A DNA stretch of 49,798 nt from Alphaproteobacteria bacterium (GTDB taxonomy: Bacteria > Pseudomonadota > Alphaproteobacteria > UBA9219). Position 1 is the first letter of the stretch; every line of letters starts with the position of its first letter. Made by a program: the position numbers and the translations under genes. A model generated the notes under the pieces. The model ran no database searches, was not told the origin of the DNA, and was given only the letters and a program-made list of their open reading frames with translations. The stretch covers positions 1 to 49,798 of the forward strand of contig JAQUPC010000001.1 of assembly GCA_028716765.1 (NCBI GenBank). Direction: 5' to 3'. Shown piece after piece: positions 16,004-24,497 of the stretch.

Positions 16004-16163
16004 ATTTTTCCGCTATTATCTTATCTCAAGAGCCAGTTTTTACCGCGAGGTAGCGGCTAAAAAGCTTCCTATCATAAAACGCGGAAGCAGAACGTTTATT
16101 ACCTGCGTCGTAAGGTATGGCCTAATAAGGAAAAATTGGCCTAAACTTTGTTTTTTGAGTTAA
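15879..16163 (+). pseudogene. HTH (excisionase/AlpA-like) ORF overlapping the dotA end
   Basis: In a different frame from dotA the sequence encodes VSEFFRYYLISRASFYREV followed by AAKKLPIIKRGSRTFI, a typical MerR/AlpA-type winged HTH as in excisionases. No ribosome site or nearby start fits; the first ATG in frame is inside dotA. After RTFI the frame becomes unlike a protein. A one-base shift would continue as YLRRKVWPNKEKLA and stop, as an excisionase should. So it looks like a gene fused to dotA and broken by a frameshift. Confidence in the HTH is good; the gene's state is uncertain. Confidence 0.45.
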
Positions 16164-16253
16164 AAATACATATCATTGTATTGTTACGAGGATGGTATTT
16201 CAAAGCGATTAATGTTAGTAAAAGCGCGAAATAATTAGTCAGGCGGCAAAACA

Positions 16254-17912
16254 ATGAGTCGCAAGAGTCAGGCAAAAAGCCGCCCCTTTTCCATGTATCT
16301 GCTTAAGTCAGGATACAACACAAAAAATGCGCTAAAAAAAGACCATATTATGGATGGCGCAGTAAGTGCAGAAAACTTACCCGCAAAAGCTACATTATAC
16401 GTTCTTGATAATGATCCCAAGTCTCCTTGGTGGAGGGGATATTTCGGTATTAAAAAACACCTAAATCAGGTTACAAAAGGCGCCCTTATTTTCTTACCTA
16501 TAAAGAATCGTTGTTTTGCTCTTTCGTTCGGGCACGTTGCTCATTATTTGGAAGATTCAAGCTACGAGTATGATTTTGGATTGCGTGTAACTCTCAACAG
16601 CGTTGATCCGCAAAAACTAAAAAGCACTGATATTTTGGAACCGGGCGCGGCACTGCGAAAGCGGACTCAGGTACCAGTTGATTCCGACTTAACATATTTT
16701 GATTTTGATCGAGATAGTACAATCTTGAAAAGCCTTACGGGGAAAGTGAAGGACGAATATAAACCTCTTTTCAAGCACGCTACTGGCGCGAGCAACCTGC
16801 ATATCAGCTCGCCGGTTTTTCCTAATGAATTGACCGCTTTATGCGAAAAGCTCCTAGAACTATATGCCAGCGACGCATACAAAACTACCTTTCCTGACAT
16901 TCAAAATATCGCCCCTGTACGCGATCCAGAAATCATAGAAAGCTTGAATGCCAAACTTGTAAGAGCATTCCAAGAAAAGGATGATGCCCTGAACCTCACA
17001 GTTCCGGATCTGATTAATTACCGTGATAACGTATATGCCATATTTTCTGGAGCGGGAAGCAGCCGGATATATGAGGATGTATATATCGGCAAATATCATG
17101 AATATTTGGAAGAAAATAATTATGAAATAAGGAGTTTAGGAATTGAAAATTTCAAGCGGCACAAATTGTGTCTAAGTGATGAGGAAGGCTCGCCACGCGG
17201 AGAAAATTACAGCATTTATAAAAGCTTGATATTTGATACCTCCCTTAACAAGGGAGCGGAAGCATACCATCTACGCGAGGGACAATGGTATAAGATCGAA
17301 ACAGATTACGTTTCAGAATTGGAAAGCTTTCTTGACCCCCTATGGGAGGATATAAAATTACCCCCATATAATCACGAGCGGGAAGGCGTATACAATGAGG
17401 ATGTGGCTGATAAGGATGATGCATTTATATGTCTTGATGAAGAGAATATTTCTCCACTTAAACAAACCCAGATTGAGCCTTGTGACCTTTACACAGCAAA
17501 GGATGCTATCGCAGTCTTTTGCCATGTTAAAAGGTCTACATTTTCATCGCAGTTAAGCCATCAATTCAATCAGGGCACAAATGCTATTGAGCTGTTAAAG
17601 CTTGAACAGCAAGCAATGGCCAAGCTAAAAGTGTTGATTACAGAGAAAAAAGGGGGGGCGGCAGTACCTTTCATAAAACCTCTGGATGAGCAGAACTTTC
17701 ATGTTCGTTTTTGCATTGTTACCCGTAAGGATAAAAATGGAAAATCTCGCAACCTTCCTTTGTTTTCACGCATAAGCTTAAGAAGGAGCATGAAGGCATT
17801 GCGCGTAATGAGCGTTCGGGGAAGTTTTGGTTTTATCAATGATGAATCGCCCAAGACTACTGGTAAAGAAAAAAAGAGGAAATCTAGGAAGAAAAAGAAT
17901 AGCAAACCATAA
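16254..17912 (+). CDS. TIGR04141-family (DUF6119) sporadic protein
   Basis: This is a 552-residue protein. The opening (SMYLLKSGYN, ENLPAKATLYVLDNDPKSPWWRGYFG) and ALIFLPIKNRCFALSFGHVAHYLED, then YEYDFGLRVTLNSVDPQKLKSTD, match the TIGR04141 'sporadically distributed' family. Its members occur patchily on mobile DNA and are suspected to act in defence; the activity is not known to me. The C-terminus is strongly basic (KEKKRKSRKKKNSK). The coding DNA is AT-rich compared with the conjugation genes, a sign of separate acquisition. The ribosome site is weak. Confidence 0.75.
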   Translation: MSRKSQAKSRPFSMYLLKSGYNTKNALKKDHIMDGAVSAENLPAKATLYVLDNDPKSPWWRGYFGIKKHLNQVTKGALIFLPIKNRCFALSFGHVAHYLEDSSYEYDFGLRVTLNSVDPQKLKSTDILEPGAALRKRTQVPVDSDLTYFDFDRDSTILKSLTGKVKDEYKPLFKHATGASNLHISSPVFPNELTALCEKLLELYASDAYKTTFPDIQNIAPVRDPEIIESLNAKLVRAFQEKDDALNLTVPDLINYRDNVYAIFSGAGSSRIYEDVYIGKYHEYLEENNYEIRSLGIENFKRHKLCLSDEEGSPRGENYSIYKSLIFDTSLNKGAEAYHLREGQWYKIETDYVSELESFLDPLWEDIKLPPYNHEREGVYNEDVADKDDAFICLDEENISPLKQTQIEPCDLYTAKDAIAVFCHVKRSTFSSQLSHQFNQGTNAIELLKLEQQAMAKLKVLITEKKGGAAVPFIKPLDEQNFHVRFCIVTRKDKNGKSRNLPLFSRISLRRSMKALRVMSVRGSFGFINDESPKTTGKEKKRKSRKKKNSKP

Positions 17913-17952
17913 AATAATGAGTGAAAGCTGCTATTTCCCTAAGACAGTGAAG

Positions 17953-19005
17953 TTAGTCCGAGAAAACACAGGCGGCACCTTCCTCGGAGGGGGAAATTAA
18001 AGTCCATTTTGTGTGATTGCGCCGCCGCTTAATTATAGATTTCAACGCATTCCAAAGTTCAGTCGTTAGCCCGTGTTGCTCGGCAAGCATGGGATCAAAC
18101 TCCGTACGAATGTCATTCCAGACTTTCCGTGGCATTTTGATTCCGCTATTGATTGACCATGCAGCGCCGGGCGGACTCGCGACGCCACCTAACAGAGGGC
18201 GCAAATACTGAAGTGCAAAACCAGGAACCCACGGAAAGTCGCGCCAAGCGCCGTGGAGATAGGAATTGCACCAACGATATATTTTTATCGTGTCGTCAAA
18301 ATCTACAGCAAATTCTATTTGGTTTTTGTGTCGTTTAATAGCTTCAATAAGACGGCTTAAATCAATAGGGCGAAAATTGCCGTTAGTTTGATCGATAAGT
18401 CCTTGAATGCCAAACGCTCGACGTAGGCGAACTTCAATTGCAGTACGCAAGATTGCGATACCTACGTAAGGTACATGATCGTTGTGAGTCATTCCGCAAA
18501 AACGACCATATATAACCTGCTCGGCACCTTTGAAGACTTCAAAGAAGTGCTCAGATTGCTTCGCGCCGGTTCCATACCGGATAGTCTTCTGAAGGATGAG
18601 CGAGCCCTGATCGAGTAAAATTATAGCGTATTCCAGAAATCTTCTAATCGCCCCATGTAGCGTTATTACTTTGGCGTCCTCTGCAAACCAGGTCGATTGA
18701 ATGGGAAGCTGGCTCACTGCCTTGCAGTGACGCCGGAGTTCAGAATCGAACATCGTCAGTTGTGCGACATAGAATTTGGCCTTAGTGGACATCTTACCGC
18801 GGTCGCTGATGCTTGTTCTGCAACCTTGACGAATGGCGTCGTGCGTCTTGAGGGAAGTTACCTTGTTTTTTGAAACGATGACAGCCAACTCAGACCAAAG
18901 CCATGGCAGGGCGTCTTGCTCAGCCCATCTTGCAAGAGCGACAAGGTTCGGTCGAGTCTCGAGTTCCAAACGCTTAAGCTCTGATCTATAGGTTTTGTAA
19001 TCCAA
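17953..19005 (-). CDS. Hypothetical protein with HEPN-like RX6H motif
   Basis: This is a protein of about 350 residues, mostly helical, convergent with the TIGR04141 gene. It contains AILRTAIEVRLRRAFGI and, near residue 245, YRWCNSYLHGAWRDFPWVPG. The R-x6-H spacing (RWCNSYLH) fits HEPN nuclease-type motifs, but this is suggestive only. The best start is a TTG at 19,003-19,005 with no good ribosome site, so the N-terminus is uncertain. It is probable cargo of the element, perhaps working with its neighbour. Confidence 0.5.
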   Translation of the reverse strand: MDYKTYRSELKRLELETRPNLVALARWAEQDALPWLWSELAVIVSKNKVTSLKTHDAIRQGCRTSISDRGKMSTKAKFYVAQLTMFDSELRRHCKAVSQLPIQSTWFAEDAKVITLHGAIRRFLEYAIILLDQGSLILQKTIRYGTGAKQSEHFFEVFKGAEQVIYGRFCGMTHNDHVPYVGIAILRTAIEVRLRRAFGIQGLIDQTNGNFRPIDLSRLIEAIKRHKNQIEFAVDFDDTIKIYRWCNSYLHGAWRDFPWVPGFALQYLRPLLGGVASPPGAAWSINSGIKMPRKVWNDIRTEFDPMLAEQHGLTTELWNALKSIIKRRRNHTKWTLISPSEEGAACVFSD

Positions 19006-19369
19006 TTGGATAACGTTGCGGCTTCGGATGCAATCTGAAGTATCATCAGAAATGTGCGTACTGGCAAGGAAGATTTGATTAGGGACGCATAGATAGTCAG
19101 GCAGTCTAGCATCAGTACCGACAATATGAGAGCGCCTCTTCTTGATTATGCAAAATAGCTAAGGCTTTTCACGCCCTTGCGAAAAGCTGTTCGCGTCGCC
19201 GTTGTGCCGAGTGATCCACATCCATTAGGACTATAACGAACAATGAACACGGCATGGCGGCTTGCTCTACGCTCTGCGCCGCTAAATAACGGCTTTGGCT
19301 CCTTGCCGCAACAGTCCGCCAATTATCAGCAAGCATAGGTGAGGGCGGCTGATGCCGTTTTCAATTTCC
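19006..19369. other. Intergenic region without recognised genes
   Basis: This is 364 bases between the minus-strand gene and the excisionase region. I see no convincing gene. A short CGGC-TGAT-GCCG hairpin with four Ts lies at 19,346-19,361, followed by the stronger hairpin at 19,370. Promoters for both flanking genes must lie here. Confidence 0.4.
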
Positions 19370-19398
19370 AACGCCTTTCCCGCCGGAAGGGCGTTTTT
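19370..19398 (+). terminator. Terminator-like hairpin before the excisionase-like gene
   Basis: AACGCCTTTCC (19,370-19,380) pairs with GGAAGGGCGTT (19,385-19,395), 11 pairs with one G-T around CGCC, then a T-run to 19,398. The start codon is 44 bases further. Its 3' side and following TTTTTGATTC resemble the hairpin before dotA. Confidence 0.6.
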
Positions 19399-19442
19399 GA
19401 TTCTGGCTCTTTCATTTCAACTTTAAACAAGGAGGCACGACC

Positions 19443-19865
19443 GTGAATGAAAATGACTCCTATCAAGACACAAAAGACAGTCATGAAAATCAAATTGATA
19501 TTCCAGAATTACGCGAACTTCCAAGTTTAGCTACAGCAAATGAAGTCGCAAAATTTCTCAAATGCTCCAAGCGTCACATTTTGAATGAGTGCCATGCGGG
19601 CCACATGGCTTTCGTAAATATCGCAGGCCGTTTTTTGATCACCCCGCATAGCGTCAAAAATTATATTCAAGGGAGAATTCAGCCATGCCAAAACGAAATA
19701 AGGGAGCTTACCTCAAATGGATCGAAACGCGGCAATCATGGTACATCGTCTGGTTTGAAAATGGACGTGAACGCAAGAAATCAACGGGCACTCGAAATCG
19801 CATCGAGGCTGACCAAGCCCTCAGCAGACACAACATCGAAAAAGACCAGCCGGTCGATATTGTAA
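19443..19865 (+). CDS. Excisionase-like HTH protein
   Basis: This is a 140-residue frame starting at GTG 19,443, with AAGGAGG ahead. Residues 30-80 (SLATANEVAKFLKCSKRHIL, then AFVNIAGRFLITPHSVKNYI) form a MerR-type winged helix as in excisionases and other directionality factors. It would bind the element's ends and steer integrase toward excision. The last 60 residues overlap the integrase gene in another frame. They look low in information, so the functional protein may be just the first 80 residues. Confidence 0.65.
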   Translation: MNENDSYQDTKDSHENQIDIPELRELPSLATANEVAKFLKCSKRHILNECHAGHMAFVNIAGRFLITPHSVKNYIQGRIQPCQNEIRELTSNGSKRGNHGTSSGLKMDVNARNQRALEIASRLTKPSADTTSKKTSRSIL

Positions 19866-20833
19866 GCCCGACCCGACGGATCATAGCCGATGTTTTGGCA
19901 GCTTATGCGGAAGAGCATTTGATTCATACAGTTAGCCAAGAAGCTTCAGGTAACAACATAAAATCCCTTGTCCCTTTTTGGGGCCATAGGCCGGTTTCTG
20001 ACGTAAGGCCGGTACTTTGCCGCCAGTATGCCCAATACAGGCGTGAAACGGCCTCAAGAGCCGGGAAAAACGCCTCTGACGGGCTTATTGCGCGTGAATT
20101 AGGCGTTTTAGGCGCGGCCATTCGCCATGATTACAAGCAAGGGCGGTTAGCCTCGCCTGTGCCCATCTGGAAGCCTGCGCCGACCGCGCCCAAAGACCGC
20201 TGGCTTACGCGTGAGGAAGTCGTCCGGCTTCTGAAAGCCGCCCGAGCCAAACGTAGGATTGACCCGAAGCAAGGGAGGGCACGGTTTCATTCGTATGCCC
20301 GGTGGCATTTGTCTTTTTTCATCCTGCTGGCTCTTTATACCGCTGCACGTAAGGAGGCCATTCTTACCCTTACGTGGTCACAGATTGATATCGAAAGAGG
20401 CGTTATTGACCTTAACAAAGCAGGTAGCAAGGTAACCAACAAACGCCGCGCAATTGTTCCGATACCCAACAGGCTGATGACATTCTTGCGGATTGCCAAA
20501 CGCCGCGCCCCCGAAGATTGCGCTGATAGGTGTGTGATTGAATATTTTGGCAAGTCTATCTTACGCATAGACCAGAGCTTTCGCCGTGTTGCGCGGGATG
20601 CTGGCTTAAGCGACGTAACACCGCATACCCTTCGCCATACGGCGGCAACATGGATGGCGCAAGCGAATGTTCCAATGTGGGTGATTTCAAAATATCTTGG
20701 TCATACGAGTACCCGGACAACGGAACGCATATACGCGCACCACAATCCGACATTTTTGATGGAGGCGAAGGAAGCGCTGGAGAGAAGGGCGGCGATTATT
20801 AGACCCTCAAGCGCCAATAAATTGACGATTTGA
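19685..20833 (+). CDS. int: Tyrosine recombinase, integrase of the element
   Basis: This is a 382-residue protein. The N-terminal arm-binding part (KRNKGAYLKWIETRQSWYIV) is followed by a SAM-like core-binding domain (residues 65-160). The catalytic domain has Arg near 222 (ALYTAARKEAILTLTW), HTLRH (His 313, Arg 316), GHTSTRTTERIY and a Tyr near 350. All the key residues are present, so it should be active. It points toward the tRNA-Gly gene 4.8 kb away (1.7 kb before the later transposon came in). That is the arrangement expected for an element integrated at a tRNA 3' end. Confidence 0.9.
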   Translation: MPKRNKGAYLKWIETRQSWYIVWFENGRERKKSTGTRNRIEADQALSRHNIEKDQPVDIVSPTRRIIADVLAAYAEEHLIHTVSQEASGNNIKSLVPFWGHRPVSDVRPVLCRQYAQYRRETASRAGKNASDGLIARELGVLGAAIRHDYKQGRLASPVPIWKPAPTAPKDRWLTREEVVRLLKAARAKRRIDPKQGRARFHSYARWHLSFFILLALYTAARKEAILTLTWSQIDIERGVIDLNKAGSKVTNKRRAIVPIPNRLMTFLRIAKRRAPEDCADRCVIEYFGKSILRIDQSFRRVARDAGLSDVTPHTLRHTAATWMAQANVPMWVISKYLGHTSTRTTERIYAHHNPTFLMEAKEALERRAAIIRPSSANKLTI

Positions 20834-20870
20834 AAATTGATGGGCGGCGATTGAGGGAATTAACTTCGTA

Positions 20871-22370
20871 TCAAAACTTCCAATCCCGCATCTCGCTTCG
20901 ATGGCGCTGAACGGAATATTCGGTAGAAATTACATGAACATGAGAGATATGATGAACTTTAAGACTTGTTGCATCCAAGCATAAAGTTGGGGCGGCTTCA
21001 TTGTCACGGGCTTGACTATCAGGCGTTCCCCAAAAAACAGGTTCTGGAAAGGCATCGTTTGGGGACTTAGGCGTTGGAGGCTCTAGCGGTGGTGTTTCTT
21101 CCCAAACCCAATAATCGATTTCAGGACCATCCTCGGTCATGTCATAAAGTCGCGCGCTCAGTTTTGTGCCTGTGGGAATATCCATTTGTTTGACTCGCGC
21201 CGCGTGATGGAAAAGAACAACATTCTTTTTACCGTCACTGGCTTGAGCAGAAGGATAAATAACCCCATCCAGTTCTTTCGTCGCCAAATAATCAGCAATT
21301 GCCTGAGTGACGAGATAATCAATCGGTTCATCGTTTGGCATCACAGGCATTACGATCTTCTGACTTAGGTACTCTAAAAATTTTGCACGTTCTAATCGGT
21401 AAATGTAGCCTGCATCAAAAATACTGCCATCAACATAAACTGAACGTAGTGCATCAATGTTCAGCAATCGGATGGGCCTGACCAAATCAAAACGCCCCAC
21501 AATTACACGGCTTCCAACAGGTGGGCGCACCTCAGCAAGTGCAACTTCTGGGGTTGTGGCACCATAAAATACTGAGATGCCATATGCGTTCATACGGCCA
21601 GCCATTGCTTGTTTAAAGGGTGGTGGGCCAATCTCTATATCAGGTCGTTTGATGGCTTCTTCGAGTTCTTCGTCAGATTGAAAAATCCGAGCACGATAAA
21701 ATGAGGAAATCTCCGCCCCCAAACCCGCACTAATAATTACCTTTTGACCATCTCGCGTTTGCAGATCGGTCAGCTCTTCAAAAACTTTTTCCAATATCGC
21801 TTCTGCAGCTTTGTTGAAATAACGTGTTTCTTTTTTTATGTCCCGTTCAAATGCGGCCCAATCAGATCTGAATTCAATATCATCTGGGGTTTTTTCCTCA
21901 TAGTGCGACTCTGAATCGAATGGGCATTCTTCGCCCATTGTTGCGCTTTCGAAATCAGCATGACGATCTTCTAGTACCTGCTGAATATCCTTTGCCGGTT
22001 CTTCCTCAATCTCAGCAGCTGAACTAATGGCGTAAATGACAGGTTCGCCATTGCGATCCCAATCCATCATCCCTTCTTTAATCATAGTGTATTCGAGCGA
22101 TGAGGGCTCGCTTGAAGTGCGATAATAATGCTGGTCAAAGGCAGTTTCAATTCTATGTGCCATCTCCTCTATCGAAATGATCTTTCCTTGTTTTCCACAG
22201 TAGAAACATTTTCCAGTTTCATAATTGCGTTCGATTTCAGTGCGTAAAAATTGTTCGCCTATGCAAGTTGCACAAAGGCTTCTATTTCTTATTTCGTCTA
22301 AATCAGCTTCATCTGTCACAGCAAAGCCTATCCTTAAAGGTACGCAGCGGCGCTCGATAACCGTTGTCAA
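20871..22370 (-). CDS. RES-domain protein with HEPN/RES N-terminal domain
   Basis: This is a protein of about 499 residues. The N-terminal 100 residues carry CATC...CFYCGK (a possible zinc site) as in the HEPN/RES N-terminal domain. The C-terminal half is a RES domain: FYRARIFQ, GRMNAYGISVFYGA, ALAEVRPPVGSRV. RES toxins degrade NAD+; related long proteins are linked to defence. No separate antitoxin is seen. The start is a TTG at 22,368-22,370 with no ribosome site, only 15 bases from the end of an inserted transposon. The true N-terminus or the promoter may therefore be lost. Confidence 0.7.
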   Translation of the reverse strand: MTTVIERRCVPLRIGFAVTDEADLDEIRNRSLCATCIGEQFLRTEIERNYETGKCFYCGKQGKIISIEEMAHRIETAFDQHYYRTSSEPSSLEYTMIKEGMMDWDRNGEPVIYAISSAAEIEEEPAKDIQQVLEDRHADFESATMGEECPFDSESHYEEKTPDDIEFRSDWAAFERDIKKETRYFNKAAEAILEKVFEELTDLQTRDGQKVIISAGLGAEISSFYRARIFQSDEELEEAIKRPDIEIGPPPFKQAMAGRMNAYGISVFYGATTPEVALAEVRPPVGSRVIVGRFDLVRPIRLLNIDALRSVYVDGSIFDAGYIYRLERAKFLEYLSQKIVMPVMPNDEPIDYLVTQAIADYLATKELDGVIYPSAQASDGKKNVVLFHHAARVKQMDIPTGTKLSARLYDMTEDGPEIDYWVWEETPPLEPPTPKSPNDAFPEPVFWGTPDSQARDNEAAPTLCLDATSLKVHHISHVHVISTEYSVQRHRSEMRDWKF

Positions 22371-22394
22371 GAATATAAAAAATTGGGCAGTGTC

Positions 22395-23240
22395 TCAGTT
22401 TGATTTTTTATCCTGATAGTCGTCAACCATTTTAACAAGATCAGCCATTTCCCAAAGCTCATCGGTTACGCCAGCCGCCATTGCGGGGGTGACTTTCAGG
22501 CTTTTGTGGATACGGACGAAATTATAAAAGACGAAATACAGAGCTAGAGCATGGCAATGGTTTTCGATTTTTTTGCTGAAAGCATTGGTTGGGCACGTGA
22601 AACGCCGCAATTCCATATGCATGTTAAGATTCTGACGTTCGACATAGGTTGTGCTGACGGATGAAATATCAGGATTGCCGTTGATCTTTGTTTTCTTCGT
22701 GCCAATGCATTCGGGGGGGCTATAACGCTTCTGGCCTTCAACAACCTCGCCGTAAAGTTTAACCAATTGTGCAAAGTCTACATCACCGCCGAATGTGCCT
22801 TCTACAGCTTCAATATAGGCTTTATGGGCGTCCGTGGTAAGTTGTACGCGATTTTCTAGGCGGCTGCGCAGATCGTCCATAAAGGCAAGCGCACATTCAG
22901 CATCACGGCCACCAACATACCAATTGCAGATTAACTTGCTGTCGGCGCAAAGGCTTGTCCAAGTCCAAACATCGCCAGCACCCTCTGACTTCTTGCTTTC
23001 CGGCGTGTTCTTAGCTTTGCTGTAACAGAATGACCAGATTTCATCGCATTGAATCCGGCGACAATTCAGACTCCGCACATGCTTATCGTGATAGGTGGCG
23101 CAAGCGGTTCCGGCATCAACTAGCAGCTTTGTAACGGTGTTGATCGAAACGCCGATGATGCGCGAGATTGAACGCATTGAAGAACCCTCGCAAAGCATTT
23201 GCAGGATTTGGATACGCTGTTCTAGGAGCAATATGTTCAT
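22395..23240 (-). CDS. IS1-family transposase
   Basis: This is a 281-residue protein. The N-terminal HTH reads LEQRIQILQMLCEGSSMRSI then SINTVTKLLVDAG. The DDE-type core includes IQCDEIWSFCY (D), TTDAHKAYIEAVEG (D) and STTYVERQNLNMH (E), with VRIHKSLKVTPAMAAGV near the end. It has the single-frame layout of many IS1-like elements in Alphaproteobacteria. I chose the ATG at 23,238-23,240 because relatives start MNILxLEQRIQIL; the frame extends 16 residues upstream. The gene reads outward toward the left end, where its stop almost touches the terminal repeat. Confidence 0.85.
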   Translation of the reverse strand: MNILLLEQRIQILQMLCEGSSMRSISRIIGVSINTVTKLLVDAGTACATYHDKHVRSLNCRRIQCDEIWSFCYSKAKNTPESKKSEGAGDVWTWTSLCADSKLICNWYVGGRDAECALAFMDDLRSRLENRVQLTTDAHKAYIEAVEGTFGGDVDFAQLVKLYGEVVEGQKRYSPPECIGTKKTKINGNPDISSVSTTYVERQNLNMHMELRRFTCPTNAFSKKIENHCHALALYFVFYNFVRIHKSLKVTPAMAAGVTDELWEMADLVKMVDDYQDKKSN

Positions 23241-23290
23241 GCCCCTACTATATGAATATTTTGCTTGAGTGTTAAGCATTATATTCAATT

Positions 23291-23314
23291 ACCCCTTACG
23301 GGGGTATAAGGGTA
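23291..23314. promoter_or_regulatory. Palindromic sequence in divergent promoter region
   Basis: ACCCC-TTACG-GGGGT (23,291-23,305) overlaps a second imperfect palindrome ending at TAAGGGTA (about 23,314). It lies between the transposase and HigA-like genes, which are transcribed apart. The HTH of the HigA-like protein is a natural candidate to bind it. Confidence 0.3.
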
Positions 23315-23375
23315 TTGCAATTGATTTTGTCTTATGCTAGAAGATAAATATCGATATATAGCAATAGGTTAGCAA

Positions 23376-24488
23376 ATGCCCGAGAATCTACATCCCGGCG
23401 TCTATCTTAGAAAAGAACTTGAGAATCGTGGCTGGGCGCAAAGCGACCTCACCTTCATTCTTGGCTGTAATCCGAAGGGCGTCAACCAAATTATCAATGG
23501 AAAGCAGGGCATAAGCCCTGCCATGTCTAAGGCACTTGGCGAAGCCTTCGGCTTTCCCGCCGACCATTTTGCCAATCTGCAAAAAGCCTACGATGTCTCG
23601 CAAGCCCATGATCCCGATCCTGCGGTATCCCTGCGCGCCCAACTTCAAAGCAACTATCCTATCCGTGAAATGATAAAGCGCGGCTGGCTGAAAGATGAAG
23701 AAGGTAAAGACCTAGCACAACAGCTTGCCGAGTTTTTTGAAGTCAACAATGCCGATGATGTTCCCTACATGGCTCATGCCGCAAAAAAAAGTCTCTATGA
23801 AGAACAAGAAATCCCGCCGACTCAACTCGCTTGGCTTTTCCGTGTGCGCCAAATGGCAAAGTCAATTGCGGTTCCGCCATATTCTCCAGAAGCACTGCGG
23901 AAAGCTGTCATTCGCATGCGTGATTTTATAATAGAGCCGGAGGAAGCGCGGCATGTGCCGCGTGTTTTAGCCGAAAGCGGTGTGCGCTTTATTATTGTAG
24001 AGCCATTGCCCCTAGCTAAAATAGACGGCGTATGTTTTTGGCTTGATGAAAACTCGCCGGTCATCGGGTTATCAGCTCGATATGATCGAATTGATAACTT
24101 TTGGTTTGTATTGCGACATGAGATTGAGCATGTCCTACGAGGCCACGGGAAGGGCGAAGTCCCGCATATTGACGAATTGGAGGGTAAGAACGCTAGCTTT
24201 GATAGCGGCTTGCCAGAAGAAGAGCGCATTGCCAATGTCGCCGCCGCTGATTTCGGTGTTCCGGCTGCGAAAATGGATTCTTTCATGGTGAGAAAAGACC
24301 CATTCTATTACGAAAAAGATGTTCTCGCTTTTGCAAAACTGCAAAGAACTCATCCCGGTATTGTTGTGGGGCAAATACAGCATCGGCTTGGCCGATACGA
24401 TTATCTGAGACGGCACCAAGTCAAAATCCGTCAGTTTGTATTGCCGGGTTCAATAGCCGATGGATGGAAACAAACAGCAGCGGCATAG
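23376..24488 (+). CDS. HigA-like HTH and ImmA/IrrE metallopeptidase protein
   Basis: This is a 370-residue protein. Residues 5-70 form an XRE-type HTH (HPGVYLRKELENRGWAQSDL, NQIINGKQGISPAMSKALG) as in HigA antitoxins. Residues 200-300 form an ImmA/IrrE-type protease with HEIEH at about 248-252. Such fusions act as repressors that can be relieved by proteolysis and often sit in toxin-antitoxin-like modules. The usual HigB toxin is absent; the gene just downstream (9 bases) is of unknown family and may be its partner. It is carried inside the IS1-type transposon. Confidence 0.8.
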   Translation: MPENLHPGVYLRKELENRGWAQSDLTFILGCNPKGVNQIINGKQGISPAMSKALGEAFGFPADHFANLQKAYDVSQAHDPDPAVSLRAQLQSNYPIREMIKRGWLKDEEGKDLAQQLAEFFEVNNADDVPYMAHAAKKSLYEEQEIPPTQLAWLFRVRQMAKSIAVPPYSPEALRKAVIRMRDFIIEPEEARHVPRVLAESGVRFIIVEPLPLAKIDGVCFWLDENSPVIGLSARYDRIDNFWFVLRHEIEHVLRGHGKGEVPHIDELEGKNASFDSGLPEEERIANVAAADFGVPAAKMDSFMVRKDPFYYEKDVLAFAKLQRTHPGIVVGQIQHRLGRYDYLRRHQVKIRQFVLPGSIADGWKQTAAA

Positions 24489-24497
24489 GAGATGCAA

